Under the pieces are notes generated by a model. The model saw only the letters and a program-made list of their open reading frames with translations, was not told the DNA's origin and did no database searches. The position numbers were made by a program, and so were the translations under genes. Shown in pieces: positions 10,904-19,995 of a stretch of 64,000 bases of DNA. Origin of the DNA: Proteus hauseri ATCC 700826 (GTDB lineage: Bacteria; Pseudomonadota; Gammaproteobacteria; Enterobacterales; Enterobacteriaceae); contig NZ_LXEV01000034.1 in NCBI RefSeq assembly GCF_001654965.1, positions 62,001 to 126,000 on the forward strand, read 5' to 3'. Positions within the stretch are counted from its first letter, which is position 1, and each line of letters opens with the position of its first letter.

Positions 10904-10930
10904 AATTTTAGCTGTTAAATCAGCACATCA

Positions 10931-10957
10931 AGCCACTTCCTAGTAAGTGGCTTTTTT
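10931..10957 (+). terminator. Terminator of ileX
   Basis: A perfect 8-bp stem AGCCACTT / AAGTGGCT with a CCTAGT loop and a TTTTTTG tail, 27 nt after the tRNA. Confidence 0.92.
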
Positions 10958-11638
10958 GTTTTTATAGACAAATGGCGACAGAGTTTTTTATCTAGCTCTT
11001 CCGAAAGCCAAAAGTTATCGATTTTATTTAAAAATAATTAGTCGTAATAAATTTAATAATTAATAAAAAACAAACAGAATAAAAAAACCATTAAAAAACA
11101 ATAAAGCCAGATAATCCATTCTCACCTACTCTATGTTAATCAAGCATCTCAAAAATAAATTTTATTAATTATTTCAGTTTCAAAAATATATAACCCACTG
11201 AAAAATAATATTCTCTAAATTGCTCTCACATAAAATATGGATAATCAATCTCACGTAAATACGAAATTTTTTTACTATTAATTCATCAATCTTTTATCAT
11301 ATTCTCTTTTACACCCCTCAAGTTTTATCTTTTTATTAATAGAATATTAAAATCCTTTTATCTACAAAAAATATTTTCCTCAGAAAAATACAACATATTA
11401 TTTTTATATTCATCTATACTAGATAAAATCCTCAAACAACTCATTCACATTATAATTATTATTTTTCCACTACAATATATTAAAAATACATATTTTAAAA
11501 ATAACCCACCTCTGTATATTTAAATCGCTTCCATTATATTGATGTACATACCACGCTCGACAATAAACATCTGTTATTAAATTAATGGAATAAGCAACAA
11601 TCACATATAAATATCGTAAATAAACACAGAGGTTATAA
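10958..11638. other. A+T-rich gene-free stretch upstream of the toxin-like operon
   Basis: About 680 bp, very rich in A and T, with no credible reading frame, RNA gene or long repeat that I can see. It probably carries the promoter of the following secreted-protein operon, and its composition suggests silencing by H-NS, which is inference. No copy of the tRNA 3' end was found here. Confidence 0.5.
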
Positions 11639-11998
11639 ATGAAAAATTTATTTATTATCGGTCTTCTTTCTTTTTCAGCATTATCATATGCCGGCGTTGA
11701 TTTTGATGGTTATTGCAAAACCCTAAATGGAACTGTAAAAAATGGCAAAATTATCAGCCTCACGGTTGTAACTAATAGTTATAATAATGGGAAAAACCCA
11801 GTTTTAACCGCCAATATAAAATTTAAGCCTACAACTGGTGGTACATATCATTATGGTATTATATACAATGCAACTGCGCTTTACGATATAGCTAAGGTTT
11901 CATATCTGACACAAACAAATATAGCCATATGCGTTGGGAATGAAAACACGTTCCCTGGTAAAGATGCCCTATATATGATTGGATTATCAAAAAATTAA
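11639..11998 (+). CDS. Small secreted protein, probable AB5-type toxin B (cell-binding) subunit
   Basis: 119 residues: a signal peptide (MKNLFIIGLLSFSALSYA) and a mature part of about 101 residues, the size of AB5 B subunits. Two cysteines, in GYCKTLNG and IAICVGN, could form the single disulphide of an OB fold. The C-terminal third (YDIAKVSYLTQTNIAICV, then ALYMIGLS) follows the pattern at the end of PltB/SubB-like B subunits, where a helix and a strand precede a conserved GLS. It lies 87 bp upstream of an S1-like ADP-ribosyltransferase, and both genes have the same GAGGTTATA ribosome-binding segment. The B-subunit call rests on this context and on pattern similarity from memory. Without the neighbour it would be a hypothetical secreted protein. 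Confidence 0.6.
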   Translation: MKNLFIIGLLSFSALSYAGVDFDGYCKTLNGTVKNGKIISLTVVTNSYNNGKNPVLTANIKFKPTTGGTYHYGIIYNATALYDIAKVSYLTQTNIAICVGNENTFPGKDALYMIGLSKN

Positions 11999-12085
11999 TT
12001 ACCTAAAAATACAAAAAATTATAATTAAATAAAAAGGAAAATAACATAACTCTATAAAGTATTTATAAAATCATAAGAGGTTATA

Positions 12086-12802
12086 ATGAAAAAAATAATT
12101 TTAATTATATTATTTGTTTTATTTAATATACAACTATCACACGCAAGACCTGTCAGTAAAGTATATCGAGCAGATTCAAGACCACCAGAAGAAGTGTTTA
12201 AAAAAGGATTTTTTGCTTGGGGGAATAATCTTAATTTTCATGCTCATGTAAATGGTGTTTCAGGAAGAAGAGGAAGTAAAGACTCTGCATTTATTCCGAC
12301 AACATCAAATTTTAAATCAAGTGAAAAATTCGCAAAAGATTTACTCAATGTTTCAACAGACAATAAATCTTATATATATCAAATAAGAGCTACGCATAAT
12401 TTCTATTCAGCATTAGATACTGTCTATTATTATCATGATAAAATTGAGGAGCGTGTCAGTGACGTGCTAAGAGCCGTATTAACGGCAGAACAAGAATATT
12501 CTGCATATATGAATATTCCAAATCAATTAATAGAGCTTGTCACTATCTATACTAAAAAAGGGAGTGATATTATTCAAGAAACTATTACAAATCCTCATTA
12601 TGCTGTAGAAACAACACAGTCATCAGTTGACCCATATAAAGGCTATACTCCATCAAAAATAAATAGTTTACCTCATCTTGTTATGGGATTATCCATGACA
12701 AATATAAATAATGAACTGGCGGAAGCTTCCGCAGTGCTTCCTTCATCTTCATTTACTTGGGGTTCCGTGCTAAGTACCGTTATGGAGGCTGCTGAATTAT
12801 GA
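12086..12802 (+). CDS. Secreted pertussis-toxin-S1-like ADP-ribosyltransferase (toxin A subunit)
   Basis: 238 residues with a signal peptide (about 1-20, cut near SHA/RPV). It aligns well with pertussis toxin S1, ArtA and PltA. VYRADSRPPEEVFKKGFFAWG carries the NAD-binding Arg. GNNLNFHAHVNG places the second His as the counterpart of S1 His35. SAFIPTTS is the conserved STS-type strand. TAEQEYSAYMNIP supplies the catalytic Glu. This enzyme class transfers ADP-ribose from NAD+ to a host protein, for S1 the G-alpha-i cysteine. The whole protein lacks cysteine, whereas S1 and PltA have an intramolecular disulphide: the S1 residues GRSCQVGS correspond to GVSGRRGS here. The C-terminal helix (WGSVLSTVMEAAEL) may plug the B pentamer. 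It follows the B-like gene in an apparent operon closed by a hairpin at 12876. Confidence 0.88.
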   Translation: MKKIILIILFVLFNIQLSHARPVSKVYRADSRPPEEVFKKGFFAWGNNLNFHAHVNGVSGRRGSKDSAFIPTTSNFKSSEKFAKDLLNVSTDNKSYIYQIRATHNFYSALDTVYYYHDKIEERVSDVLRAVLTAEQEYSAYMNIPNQLIELVTIYTKKGSDIIQETITNPHYAVETTQSSVDPYKGYTPSKINSLPHLVMGLSMTNINNELAEASAVLPSSSFTWGSVLSTVMEAAEL

Positions 12803-12875
12803 TTAACGTATCAAATAAATCATTCATAAACTATCACGTTTCTAATGCTCCTATTTAGTAATATAACCTTATCTT

Positions 12876-12909
12876 TCTGGTTCATATCTGCAAATATGAA
12901 CCAGATTTT
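12876..12909 (+). terminator. Terminator of the toxin-like operon
   Basis: A 12-bp stem TCTGGTTCATAT / ATATGAACCAGA with a 6-nt loop and a TTTTC tail, 74 bp after the ADP-ribosyltransferase stop codon. It supports a two-gene operon ending here. Confidence 0.85.
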
Positions 12910-13038
12910 CATGAAGGAATGTTCATCGTATTTGCCTTTTACAACGTATTCGCCTTTTACAAATAGTAAAACTCACTTCAATATTGCTATCAAAGTGAGC
13001 TTGTTTTTAATACGAACATTAAAGCGCTATTTCAAAAG

Positions 13039-14562
13039 TTAATATTGTTCTTTAATTTGAAACACTGACACTTTATCCGTTAGATTTTGTGCTTTCTCAT
13101 CTAAAATCATTGTCGAAGTTGCAGCTTGTTCCACTAAAGCAACATTTTGTTGTACGACAGAATCCATCTGATTAATAGCAACTGCAATCTGCTCAATACC
13201 GACTTTTTGCTCTTCAGAGGCGATACTAATGCCTTGCATTAAGCTGCTCACTTGAGTGATTGAAGAAACAATCTCCTGCATATGAGCCCCCGTTTTATTT
13301 ACAAGTTCTGTGCCTTGAGCCACATCCGTTACTGATGCTTTAATAATTTGATTAATTTCTCTAGCCGCATCTGCACTTCTTGCGGCTAAGTTTCTGACTT
13401 CCGTTGCAACAACAGTAAATCCACGCCCTTGCTCACCCGCACGAGCCGCTTCAACCGCCGCATTTAATGCCAGTATATTTGTTTGACTTGCAATGTTATT
13501 AACCACATCATTGATTTCAGCGACTTTTAATGTACCAATCTCGATTTTTTTCATCGAGTCAATGGCATCATTCATAATGTTTGAGCCATCAACGGCGAGT
13601 TCACGCGCTTGCGCAGTAATAGAATTAGCGAGCATCGCATTATCTGTGTTATTCACAACCGCTGTTTTTATCTCTTCCATACTCGCGGCTGTTTGCTGCA
13701 ATGCACTTGCTTGTTCTTCTGTCCTTGATGAAAGATCTTGGTTGCCCGAAGCAATTTCCGCAGAACCTTTTTTAATCTCTATAGCATCTTCTTTAACAAT
13801 TTTTATTGTTGAAGTTAATGCTTGTTGCATATCGCCCACGTTAGAGAATAAAACCCCAAATTCATCTTTTCTCTTTTTCGGTAAAGAGAAACTTAAATCC
13901 CCCTGACCAACTCTCGCTAAAATGTCAGACAGCGTATTAAGATTAAAAATAAAAGATTTATTCACCCAACGAACAACGCCATAAAGTAACGTTAACATAA
14001 CCAGTAAGGCAATAATCGTTGAATAGATGGAAAGTTGCACCATCCACGCTTGTTGCGCTGCAATGCTATCATTAACACCTTTGGTGATAATAAAGTATTC
14101 ATCAAATAAATCTGAAAGCCTATTAAAATCACCAGATAGATTTTTTTCTTGATAACTCATCGTGTCGATAGGGTCGATTAACTCATCGAGTAGCGCAAAG
14201 AATAATACAGATAGCTCTTCTGAATTTCGTTGAGCATCAGGGCTAATTTTTTTTACTTGCACCCAATGTGAAATCGTTGCTTTAGATTCAACTGCCAACT
14301 TTTTAGCTTCTGCAACAATAGCAGCTGTCGTCGTCTCTTTATTATCCATACTCTGCATTAACATAAGGTAATTAACATGAGAGCGAATCGTTGCTAACTC
14401 ATATCTTGCCTCTTGAACATTGGTGAGTCGCGTATTCAATGAGTTAAGCGACTCAAAGTTATCTTGCATTTTATAAATAAAAAATGATGACAATGCCGAC
14501 GACATTAAAAAAATTAGTAATAAAATAAGGGAACCAACTTTAGCCGATCTCTCTATACTCAT
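13039..14562 (-). CDS. Methyl-accepting chemotaxis protein (first of two)
   Basis: Transmembrane chemoreceptor that signals through CheW/CheA. It has an N-terminal span (about residues 10-32), a periplasmic helical ligand domain of about 150 residues, a second span (about 182-205), HAMP, and the cytoplasmic signalling domain with the hairpin tip [20 protein letters not shown] and EVRNLAARSADAAREI. There is no C-terminal NWETF-type pentapeptide for CheR/CheB tethering. The ATG at 14562 has GAGGT nine bases upstream and is preferred over the upstream in-frame start at 14586. It is paralogous to the receptor at 16018-17544: the cytoplasmic halves are nearly alike and the periplasmic domains have diverged, suggesting different ligands. 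Confidence 0.93.
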   Translation of the reverse strand: MSIERSAKVGSLILLLIFLMSSALSSFFIYKMQDNFESLNSLNTRLTNVQEARYELATIRSHVNYLMLMQSMDNKETTTAAIVAEAKKLAVESKATISHWVQVKKISPDAQRNSEELSVLFFALLDELIDPIDTMSYQEKNLSGDFNRLSDLFDEYFIITKGVNDSIAAQQAWMVQLSIYSTIIALLVMLTLLYGVVRWVNKSFIFNLNTLSDILARVGQGDLSFSLPKKRKDEFGVLFSNVGDMQQALTSTIKIVKEDAIEIKKGSAEIASGNQDLSSRTEEQASALQQTAASMEEIKTAVVNNTDNAMLANSITAQARELAVDGSNIMNDAIDSMKKIEIGTLKVAEINDVVNNIASQTNILALNAAVEAARAGEQGRGFTVVATEVRNLAARSADAAREINQIIKASVTDVAQGTELVNKTGAHMQEIVSSITQVSSLMQGISIASEEQKVGIEQIAVAINQMDSVVQQNVALVEQAATSTMILDEKAQNLTDKVSVFQIKEQY

Positions 14563-15370
14563 GAAACTATCTACCTCAGTAATCAATTGATAAAACCCAC
14601 TCTTATATCGGCAAGAAATAGATTTTATTTACTCATTAATCAGAATAATCGGTATATTTTTCCTTTTAATTTCTTCATCAGTGATTAAATTCAGAGTTTT
14701 ACTCTGACATGGGATCCTCTTTTATTTTTATATCGCCCAATAACACAATCTTTTTCTATTATTTGCTAATTATTCGCTATTTGTTGGGCTCTTCAGCCTA
14801 TTTTCTATATCATTAATTTTAAAAATCTTTATTTAACAATAGATTACATAAGATAAAATCAAAAAATTTTTCTAATGTAAATATTATTTCGCATACCTTA
14901 AGGTAAATTAATAACATTTTTCCCTGAGAAAAAACCAAGTAAAAACACCTAGCTCTTGATTTAAATAACATAGAAAACAGTCCTATTAAAGAAAGATATT
15001 TCTTATAAAGATTATTACGCTAGATCGATTTTTATAGTTATTGCTTTTAATAAAAAACGATAAAAAATAAAAATTCAATCATTTATTTTTATCATATAGT
15101 GCAAATTTAAAATTTGTTCAGAGTAATCTTACAACCACAATCTACAACCAATACACACAAAAAGAGTAATTTGTATTTCCGCAGTTTTAGATACATCACT
15201 TATTGTTCATCTGATAAGTAAAAAATAATAAATAGGCTTTCACTTTGCTAAGTGCTTACCATAAAAATAAAACATTTAATTATTTAAATTTAGATTCGGG
15301 AAATTATTTGCTACGGATAGCTTATATTTATTTATTGAAGTGTCGTTATTGATCCCCAGAGACTCATACC
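14563..15370. other. A+T-rich non-coding stretch
   Basis: About 800 bp between the first chemoreceptor start and a fimbrial pseudogene. I see no intact gene and no RNA gene. It presumably holds the chemoreceptor promoter and decayed sequence upstream of the pseudogene. Confidence 0.4.
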
Positions 15371-15940
15371 ATGATAATTAATGGCGCAATTTATGTTAGA
15401 TCTGATGCCTATAGGTTCTGTCCTTTATCAAGGTAAATAGATTACGAGAGTTATACCCGAAGCTATAAGTGTGGTTTTAACGTTCCTTAAACAGGGTTAG
15501 GAAATGTTCATTATTTAGAAAAACAAGAATTAAAAATGATAAATATAACAAGAACCCTTGCTATTAGTTCTGGTATTTCTGCCAATGTTTATAGAACCAA
15601 TAACACTGCTCTTGGTATAGTATTTTATACAAATAGAAATAGCTTATGTTCTAAACTTTCTTAGAAAGGCCAACGTGTCCTTTCAAAAAAAGAGTTAGAA
15701 GGTATAACATATTGGGCGCACCCAGTATTAAATTGCTCATTAATTAAAATTGGCTCTATTCAACCCAGCACTTTTAATTTAACTAATATTGCAAGGATGC
15801 AACTTAATATAAATTATCCCGAAAAAGATAAAGCAGATACAGTCAATATTCCATTACGTGCACGTTATATTCGTACTGATGGCCGACTATCAGCAGGTTC
15901 AGCTAACGGTGCAGCCACTTTTATGATTGAATATTATTAA
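15371..15940 (+). pseudogene. Broken fimbrial subunit/adhesin gene
   Basis: From 15500 to the TAA at 15938-15940 one frame encodes a fimbrial-type C-terminus: NCSLIKIGSIQPSTFNLTNI, then VNIPLRARYIRTDGRL and SAGSANGAATFMIEYY, the beta-strand ending typical of chaperone-usher pilins. The frame is interrupted by an in-frame TAG at 15662-15664. Upstream, GSVLYQGK (about 15410) and a stretch like YKCGFN occur in other frames with further stops, so the N-terminal half is also frameshifted. It lies between two paralogous chemoreceptor genes, with no intact usher or chaperone near. Confidence 0.75.
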
Positions 15941-15968
15941 TCGTTATTCTATTTACCATCACAGCCTA

Positions 15969-16001
15969 AAAATCTCACTCCAATAGAGTCTATCGGAGTG
16001 A
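15969..16001 (-). terminator. Terminator of the second chemoreceptor gene
   Basis: The stem TCACTCC-ATAGA / TCTAT-GGAGTGA has one mismatch. On the minus strand it is followed by TTTTT, 17 bp after the chemoreceptor stop codon. Confidence 0.75.
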
Positions 16002-16017
16002 ATTATTTCAGTCTCAA

Positions 16018-17544
16018 TTACGCTTGTTCCTCAATCTGAAATACCGCCACATTATCCATTAAAAGCTGTGCTTTCTCGTCTAACATCATGGTTGATGTCG
16101 CACTTTGATCAACCAATGATGCATTTTGTTGTACTACTGTATCCATCTGATTAATTGCGACTGCTATTTGTTCAATACCCAATCGTTGCTCTTCAGAGGC
16201 AAGACTTATTCCCTGCATAATTTTATTCACTTTGGTTATTGAAGAAACCATTGCCTCCATATGCTCACCGGTTTTATTCACCAACACAGTACCATGAGAA
16301 ACATCCGCCATAGACTCCTTAATAATCTGATGGATCTCTTTTGCTGCTTCTGCACTTTTAGCCGCTAAATTTCTTACTTCGGCAGCAACAACCCTAAAAC
16401 CTCGACCTTGGTCACCCGCTCTGGCCGCTTCCACCGCCGCATTTAAGGCTAAGATATTGGTCTGGCTCGCAATGCTATTAATCACATCATTAATTTCACC
16501 CACTTTCACAGCACCATTTTCTATTTTTTTCATTGAATTAATAGCATCTTTCATAATACTTGAGCCATCCATAGCAATGCTATTAGCTTCTGTGGTGATA
16601 TCATTAGCCAATACTGTGTTTTCTGTATTATTAGCAACAGCTGTTTTTATCTCTTCCATGCTGGCAGCTGTTTGCTGCAATGCACTAGCTTGTTCTTCAG
16701 TGCGAGATGAAAGCTCTTGATTGCCTGATGCAATATCAGTTGCTTCTTTTTTCATCTCCAACGTCTCTTTTTTAACAGTAAAAATAGTCGACGTTAATGC
16801 ACTTTGCATTTCACTAACATGTAAAAATAAAGTGCCAAACTCATCATCTCTCTTGTTTGGTAATGTGAAGATTAAATTACCTTCACCCACTTTCTTTAGT
16901 ATTTCCGACAGTAAATTAAGATTAAAAATAAATGTTTTATTTACCCACCGAATAACAAGACATAAAAGAATTGATGTAATAACAAATAACAAAACAGTCG
17001 AAAAAACAGAAATTTTAGTCATTAATGACTGCTGAAAACTAATTGTGGCATTATTTTTTGAGGTAATAGTAAAGTAATTATCGAACAATGAAGACAGTTG
17101 ATTAAAATCTGCAAGAAATACTTTATCGTTAAACACTAGTGAGCCTGTATTATTTAGCGATAATACTAGTTTATCAACAAGGCTATTAAATAATTTAGCG
17201 ACTTTCTCTGCACTTTTTTGTGCATCATCAGTCATTTTTTTCTCTTTCACCCAATGGGCAATGATACTTTTTGATGTTGTTATAAGTAACTTATTTTGTT
17301 GAATAATTTCATCACGGTAAGCATTATTACTTTCTTTGTTTTGTATAAAACTGTTGATATTCGAGCGTATTATCGCCAAATTATATCGCGCTTCTTGTAG
17401 ATCAATAAAACGCGTAGAGAGCGCTTCAACCTGAACAAAATTAGATTGCATTTTATAAATAAGAAAAGACGATACTCCTGATGAGATAAAAAATATTAAC
17501 AATAATATCGCCGTGCCAACTTGAGATTTTCTTTTAATATTCAC
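16018..17544 (-). CDS. Methyl-accepting chemotaxis protein (second of two)
   Basis: Same architecture as the receptor at 13039-14562: N-terminal span, a periplasmic helical domain of about 150 residues, second span, HAMP ([20 protein letters not shown]), and a signalling domain with [20 protein letters not shown]. No CheR-tethering pentapeptide. By alignment with its paralogue, whose protein starts MSIERS, the likely start is the GTG at 17542-17544 (MNIKRKS), preceded by GGTGGA; an ATG six codons upstream (17562) has no ribosome-binding site. The pair probably arose by duplication. Confidence 0.92.
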   Translation of the reverse strand: MNIKRKSQVGTAILLLIFFISSGVSSFLIYKMQSNFVQVEALSTRFIDLQEARYNLAIIRSNINSFIQNKESNNAYRDEIIQQNKLLITTSKSIIAHWVKEKKMTDDAQKSAEKVAKLFNSLVDKLVLSLNNTGSLVFNDKVFLADFNQLSSLFDNYFTITSKNNATISFQQSLMTKISVFSTVLLFVITSILLCLVIRWVNKTFIFNLNLLSEILKKVGEGNLIFTLPNKRDDEFGTLFLHVSEMQSALTSTIFTVKKETLEMKKEATDIASGNQELSSRTEEQASALQQTAASMEEIKTAVANNTENTVLANDITTEANSIAMDGSSIMKDAINSMKKIENGAVKVGEINDVINSIASQTNILALNAAVEAARAGDQGRGFRVVAAEVRNLAAKSAEAAKEIHQIIKESMADVSHGTVLVNKTGEHMEAMVSSITKVNKIMQGISLASEEQRLGIEQIAVAINQMDTVVQQNASLVDQSATSTMMLDEKAQLLMDNVAVFQIEEQA

Positions 17545-17917
17545 AATAAATTCCACCGCCATAATTGGATTAACTAAAACTTATTTCTTATCGGCTAAAT
17601 TTCTTTTTAATTGAATAAACAAAAATAAATTCAAGTTATTATTTTAATTAATCTTATTATTTTTATATAATAAAAAAACTCTATTATTTATTTTATTCAT
17701 CTTTTTAAAAAAATATTTAATAGATTATTAAAAAATTCGACAAATATTATTATTAATTAATAGCTAATATTTTATTAAGAATAAACATAATAAAACAATA
17801 AGAGCTTATCTAGCCGATTATCAACTACCGTTCTCTCCTCTACCTCATTTCTGCAACAATGATATAATAAGTAAAATTTTCTTCGAACCCTGATGATTTA
17901 CGGAGCTTAACTCTACT
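17545..17917. other. Divergent A+T-rich promoter region
   Basis: About 370 bp between the second chemoreceptor and the HAD phosphatase, reading in opposite directions. It is almost entirely A/T with no reading frame and no clear operator. Confidence 0.4.
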
Positions 17918-18592
17918 ATGCAACCTCAGTTTGAAAACTCAAAAAACACCGTAAAAACGTTATCAGTGTTTGATTTTGATGGCACGCTAACCTATCACGA
18001 CAGCTTTATTCCTTTTTTAAAGTTTGCTTTTGGAAAACGTAAATTTTCACGCCGTTTAATCAAAATGGTGTTGCCAACATTACGTTGTTTTAGACGCAAA
18101 CTGACGCGTGATGAATTAAAAGAAGTGTTAATAAAAACCTTTTTAACCAACATTGATGAAAAATGGTTAAAAGAGAAAGCAGAGGCCTTTTGCCAACTTT
18201 ATTGGGCTAAATTAATGCGCCCTAAAGGACTGATTGCCGTTGCCGAAGAAGTGAATATTGGTGCTGAAGTCACGATTTGTTCTGCATCACCAGCAATGGT
18301 GCTACAACCTTTTGCAGATAAATTAGGCATCAAACTTATTGGCACTCAACTTGAAGTCATTGATGGTAAATTAACAGGCAAAATTATTGGTAATAACTGC
18401 CGCTGTGGTGAAAAAATACAGCGTTTAGAAGGTATTTATGGCGATTTAACTCAATACCATTTAAGGGCATGGGGTGATTCGCGCGGTGATCATGAATTGC
18501 TGTTAGCTGCTCAAGATCCTCATTGGCGTCATTTTCATACAAAAAACACACAGGCTAAAAAATCGCCAATCAAAGTGACTGTAAAAAAATAA
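17918..18592 (+). CDS. HAD-superfamily subfamily IB phosphatase
   Basis: 224 residues. The nucleophile motif I is FDFDGTLTYHDS (about residues 18-29, first Asp nucleophile, second Asp acid/base). Motif II is the Ser in ICSASPAMV (about 119-127), and motif IV is WGDSRGDHELL (about 187-197). This pattern matches the HAD-IB (TIGR01490-like) group related to SerB and PgpC, so it probably dephosphorylates a small phosphorylated metabolite, which cannot be named from sequence. An ACGGAG site precedes the ATG. It stands alone, ended by a strong terminator. Confidence 0.8.
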   Translation: MQPQFENSKNTVKTLSVFDFDGTLTYHDSFIPFLKFAFGKRKFSRRLIKMVLPTLRCFRRKLTRDELKEVLIKTFLTNIDEKWLKEKAEAFCQLYWAKLMRPKGLIAVAEEVNIGAEVTICSASPAMVLQPFADKLGIKLIGTQLEVIDGKLTGKIIGNNCRCGEKIQRLEGIYGDLTQYHLRAWGDSRGDHELLLAAQDPHWRHFHTKNTQAKKSPIKVTVKK

Positions 18593-18636
18593 CCGGCAAT
18601 CAACATATAACGAGTAATAAAGCGATTAAAATAAAT

Positions 18637-18666
18637 AGCCCCCGTTTTAAACGAGGGCTTTTTTAT
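18637..18666. terminator. Terminator between the HAD gene and terE
   Basis: AGCCCCCGTTT / AACGAGGGCT with a short loop and a TTTTTT tail. It ends the HAD gene and lies 39 bp beyond the terE stop on the other strand, so it may serve both. Confidence 0.85.
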
Positions 18667-18704
18667 GTAATGCTTAATTAATAAACAATAATCAACACAT
18701 TAAC

Positions 18705-19280
18705 TTAGATATTAACACCGTGCTGTGCGGCTAAAGCACCTAAACCACCTGCAAAACCTTGGCCTACGGCTTTGAATTTCCACTCTTCGCCGTGGCGATA
18801 TAACTCACCAAAAATCATCGCAGTTTCTGTTGATGCATCTTCAGAAAGGTCAAAACGAGCAATCTCAGTATTATTGTCGTTATTATAAACGCGCATAAAA
18901 CTGTTGCTTACCATACCAAAGTTTTGTTTACGGTTTTCAGCATCATAAATAGTCACTGCGAATACCAGTTTTTTCACTTCAGCAGGGATTTTTGACAAGC
19001 TGATTTTGACTTGTTCATCGTCGCCATCGCCTTCCCCAGTACGGTTATCTCCTTGGTGTTCAACGCTGCCACATGGGCTGACTTTGTTGTTGAAGAAGAT
19101 AAAACTTGCGTCTGAAAGTACTTTTCCATCTTCACCGACCATGAATACTGACGCATCTAAATCGAACTCAGCGCCATCAGTCACGCGGGCATCCCATCCT
19201 AAACCAACCATTGCAACAGTCATTGCTGGTGCTTCTTTAGTTAGTGAAACATTACCACCTTTAACAAGGGAAACTGCCAT
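18705..19280 (-). CDS. terE: Tellurium resistance protein TerE (TerD family)
   Basis: 191 residues of the TerD fold, a calcium-binding beta-sandwich. It shows [22 protein letters not shown], the Asp-rich calcium site [13 protein letters not shown] (about residues 79-91), and the C-terminal [20 protein letters not shown]. The Ter proteins give resistance to tellurite, phage and colicins; their exact biochemistry is unknown. It is the last gene of terZABCDE on the minus strand, and no terF follows. Confidence 0.95.
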   Translation of the reverse strand: MAVSLVKGGNVSLTKEAPAMTVAMVGLGWDARVTDGAEFDLDASVFMVGEDGKVLSDASFIFFNNKVSPCGSVEHQGDNRTGEGDGDDEQVKISLSKIPAEVKKLVFAVTIYDAENRKQNFGMVSNSFMRVYNNDNNTEIARFDLSEDASTETAMIFGELYRHGEEWKFKAVGQGFAGGLGALAAQHGVNI

Positions 19281-19307
19281 ATCAAAGCTCCTACTTTATT
19301 GAGTAAA

Positions 19308-19338
19308 CTGGCAGCCATTTATTTATAATGGCTGTCAG
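19308..19338 (-). promoter_or_regulatory. Intercistronic hairpin between terD and terE
   Basis: A 12-bp inverted repeat CTGGCAGCCATT / AATGGCTGTCAG with one mismatch, in the 82-bp gap between two co-directional ter genes. There is no strong T-run, so it may stabilise or partly attenuate the mRNA rather than end it. Confidence 0.55.
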
Positions 19339-19362
19339 TGATTAATATCTCATAACAATCTA

Positions 19363-19941
19363 TCAAGAGGCATTGATGCCGTATTGTGCGCATACAGAGC
19401 CTAAACCACCAGCATAACCTTGACCAACAGCACGGAATTTCCACTCTGCGTTATGGCGATACAGTTCACCAAATAACATCGCGGTTTCTGTTGATGCATC
19501 TTCAGTTAAGTCATAACGAGCGACTTCAATTTGATCGTCATCATTAACTAAACGAATGAATGCACCTGATACTTGGCCAAAACTTTGGCGACGCGCTTGA
19601 GCATCATGGATAGTGACAACAAAGATAATCTTATCGACATCAGTTGGGATCATATCTAATTTGATTTTCAGTGCTTCATCATCACCGTCGCCTTCACCAG
19701 TACGGTTATCGCCAGTGTGAACAACAGAACCATCAGCTGATCTTAAGTTGTTATAAAAAATGAAATCGGCATCGCTACGCACTTTTCCATTCGCTGCTAA
19801 CAAAAATACAGATGCATCTAAGTCAAAATCTTGACCATCTGTAGAACGGGCATCCCAACCTAGTCCGACAAGGACGTTTTTCATCGTTGGGGCTGCTTTG
19901 CTCAGAGAGACATTACCACCTTTAGAAAGAGAAACGCTCAT
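19363..19941 (-). CDS. terD: Tellurium resistance protein TerD
   Basis: 192 residues, TerD family. It has the repeated N-terminal [40 protein letters not shown], the calcium-binding acidic loop [13 protein letters not shown] and the conserved end [20 protein letters not shown]. It is closely related to TerE next to it and less closely to TerZ and TerX. It lies 54 bp after terC, with which it is thought to form a membrane-associated complex. Confidence 0.96.
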   Translation of the reverse strand: MSVSLSKGGNVSLSKAAPTMKNVLVGLGWDARSTDGQDFDLDASVFLLAANGKVRSDADFIFYNNLRSADGSVVHTGDNRTGEGDGDDEALKIKLDMIPTDVDKIIFVVTIHDAQARRQSFGQVSGAFIRLVNDDDQIEVARYDLTEDASTETAMLFGELYRHNAEWKFRAVGQGYAGGLGSVCAQYGINAS

Positions 19942-19995
19942 TTTTTAACCTCTTTAATTTTAGATTTTTATATTCTGATTTCTCAAGAATATTGA

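Noticed and set aside
12845-13042. 65-residue reading frame after the toxin-like gene
   Set aside because: It covers a clear terminator hairpin, has no ribosome-binding site and no recognisable protein character.
11639-18592. A cdtB-like nuclease gene that would make a typhoid-toxin-type tripartite toxin
   Set aside because: No DNase I-like gene is present near the toxin-like pair, and the A subunit has no cysteine to join one.
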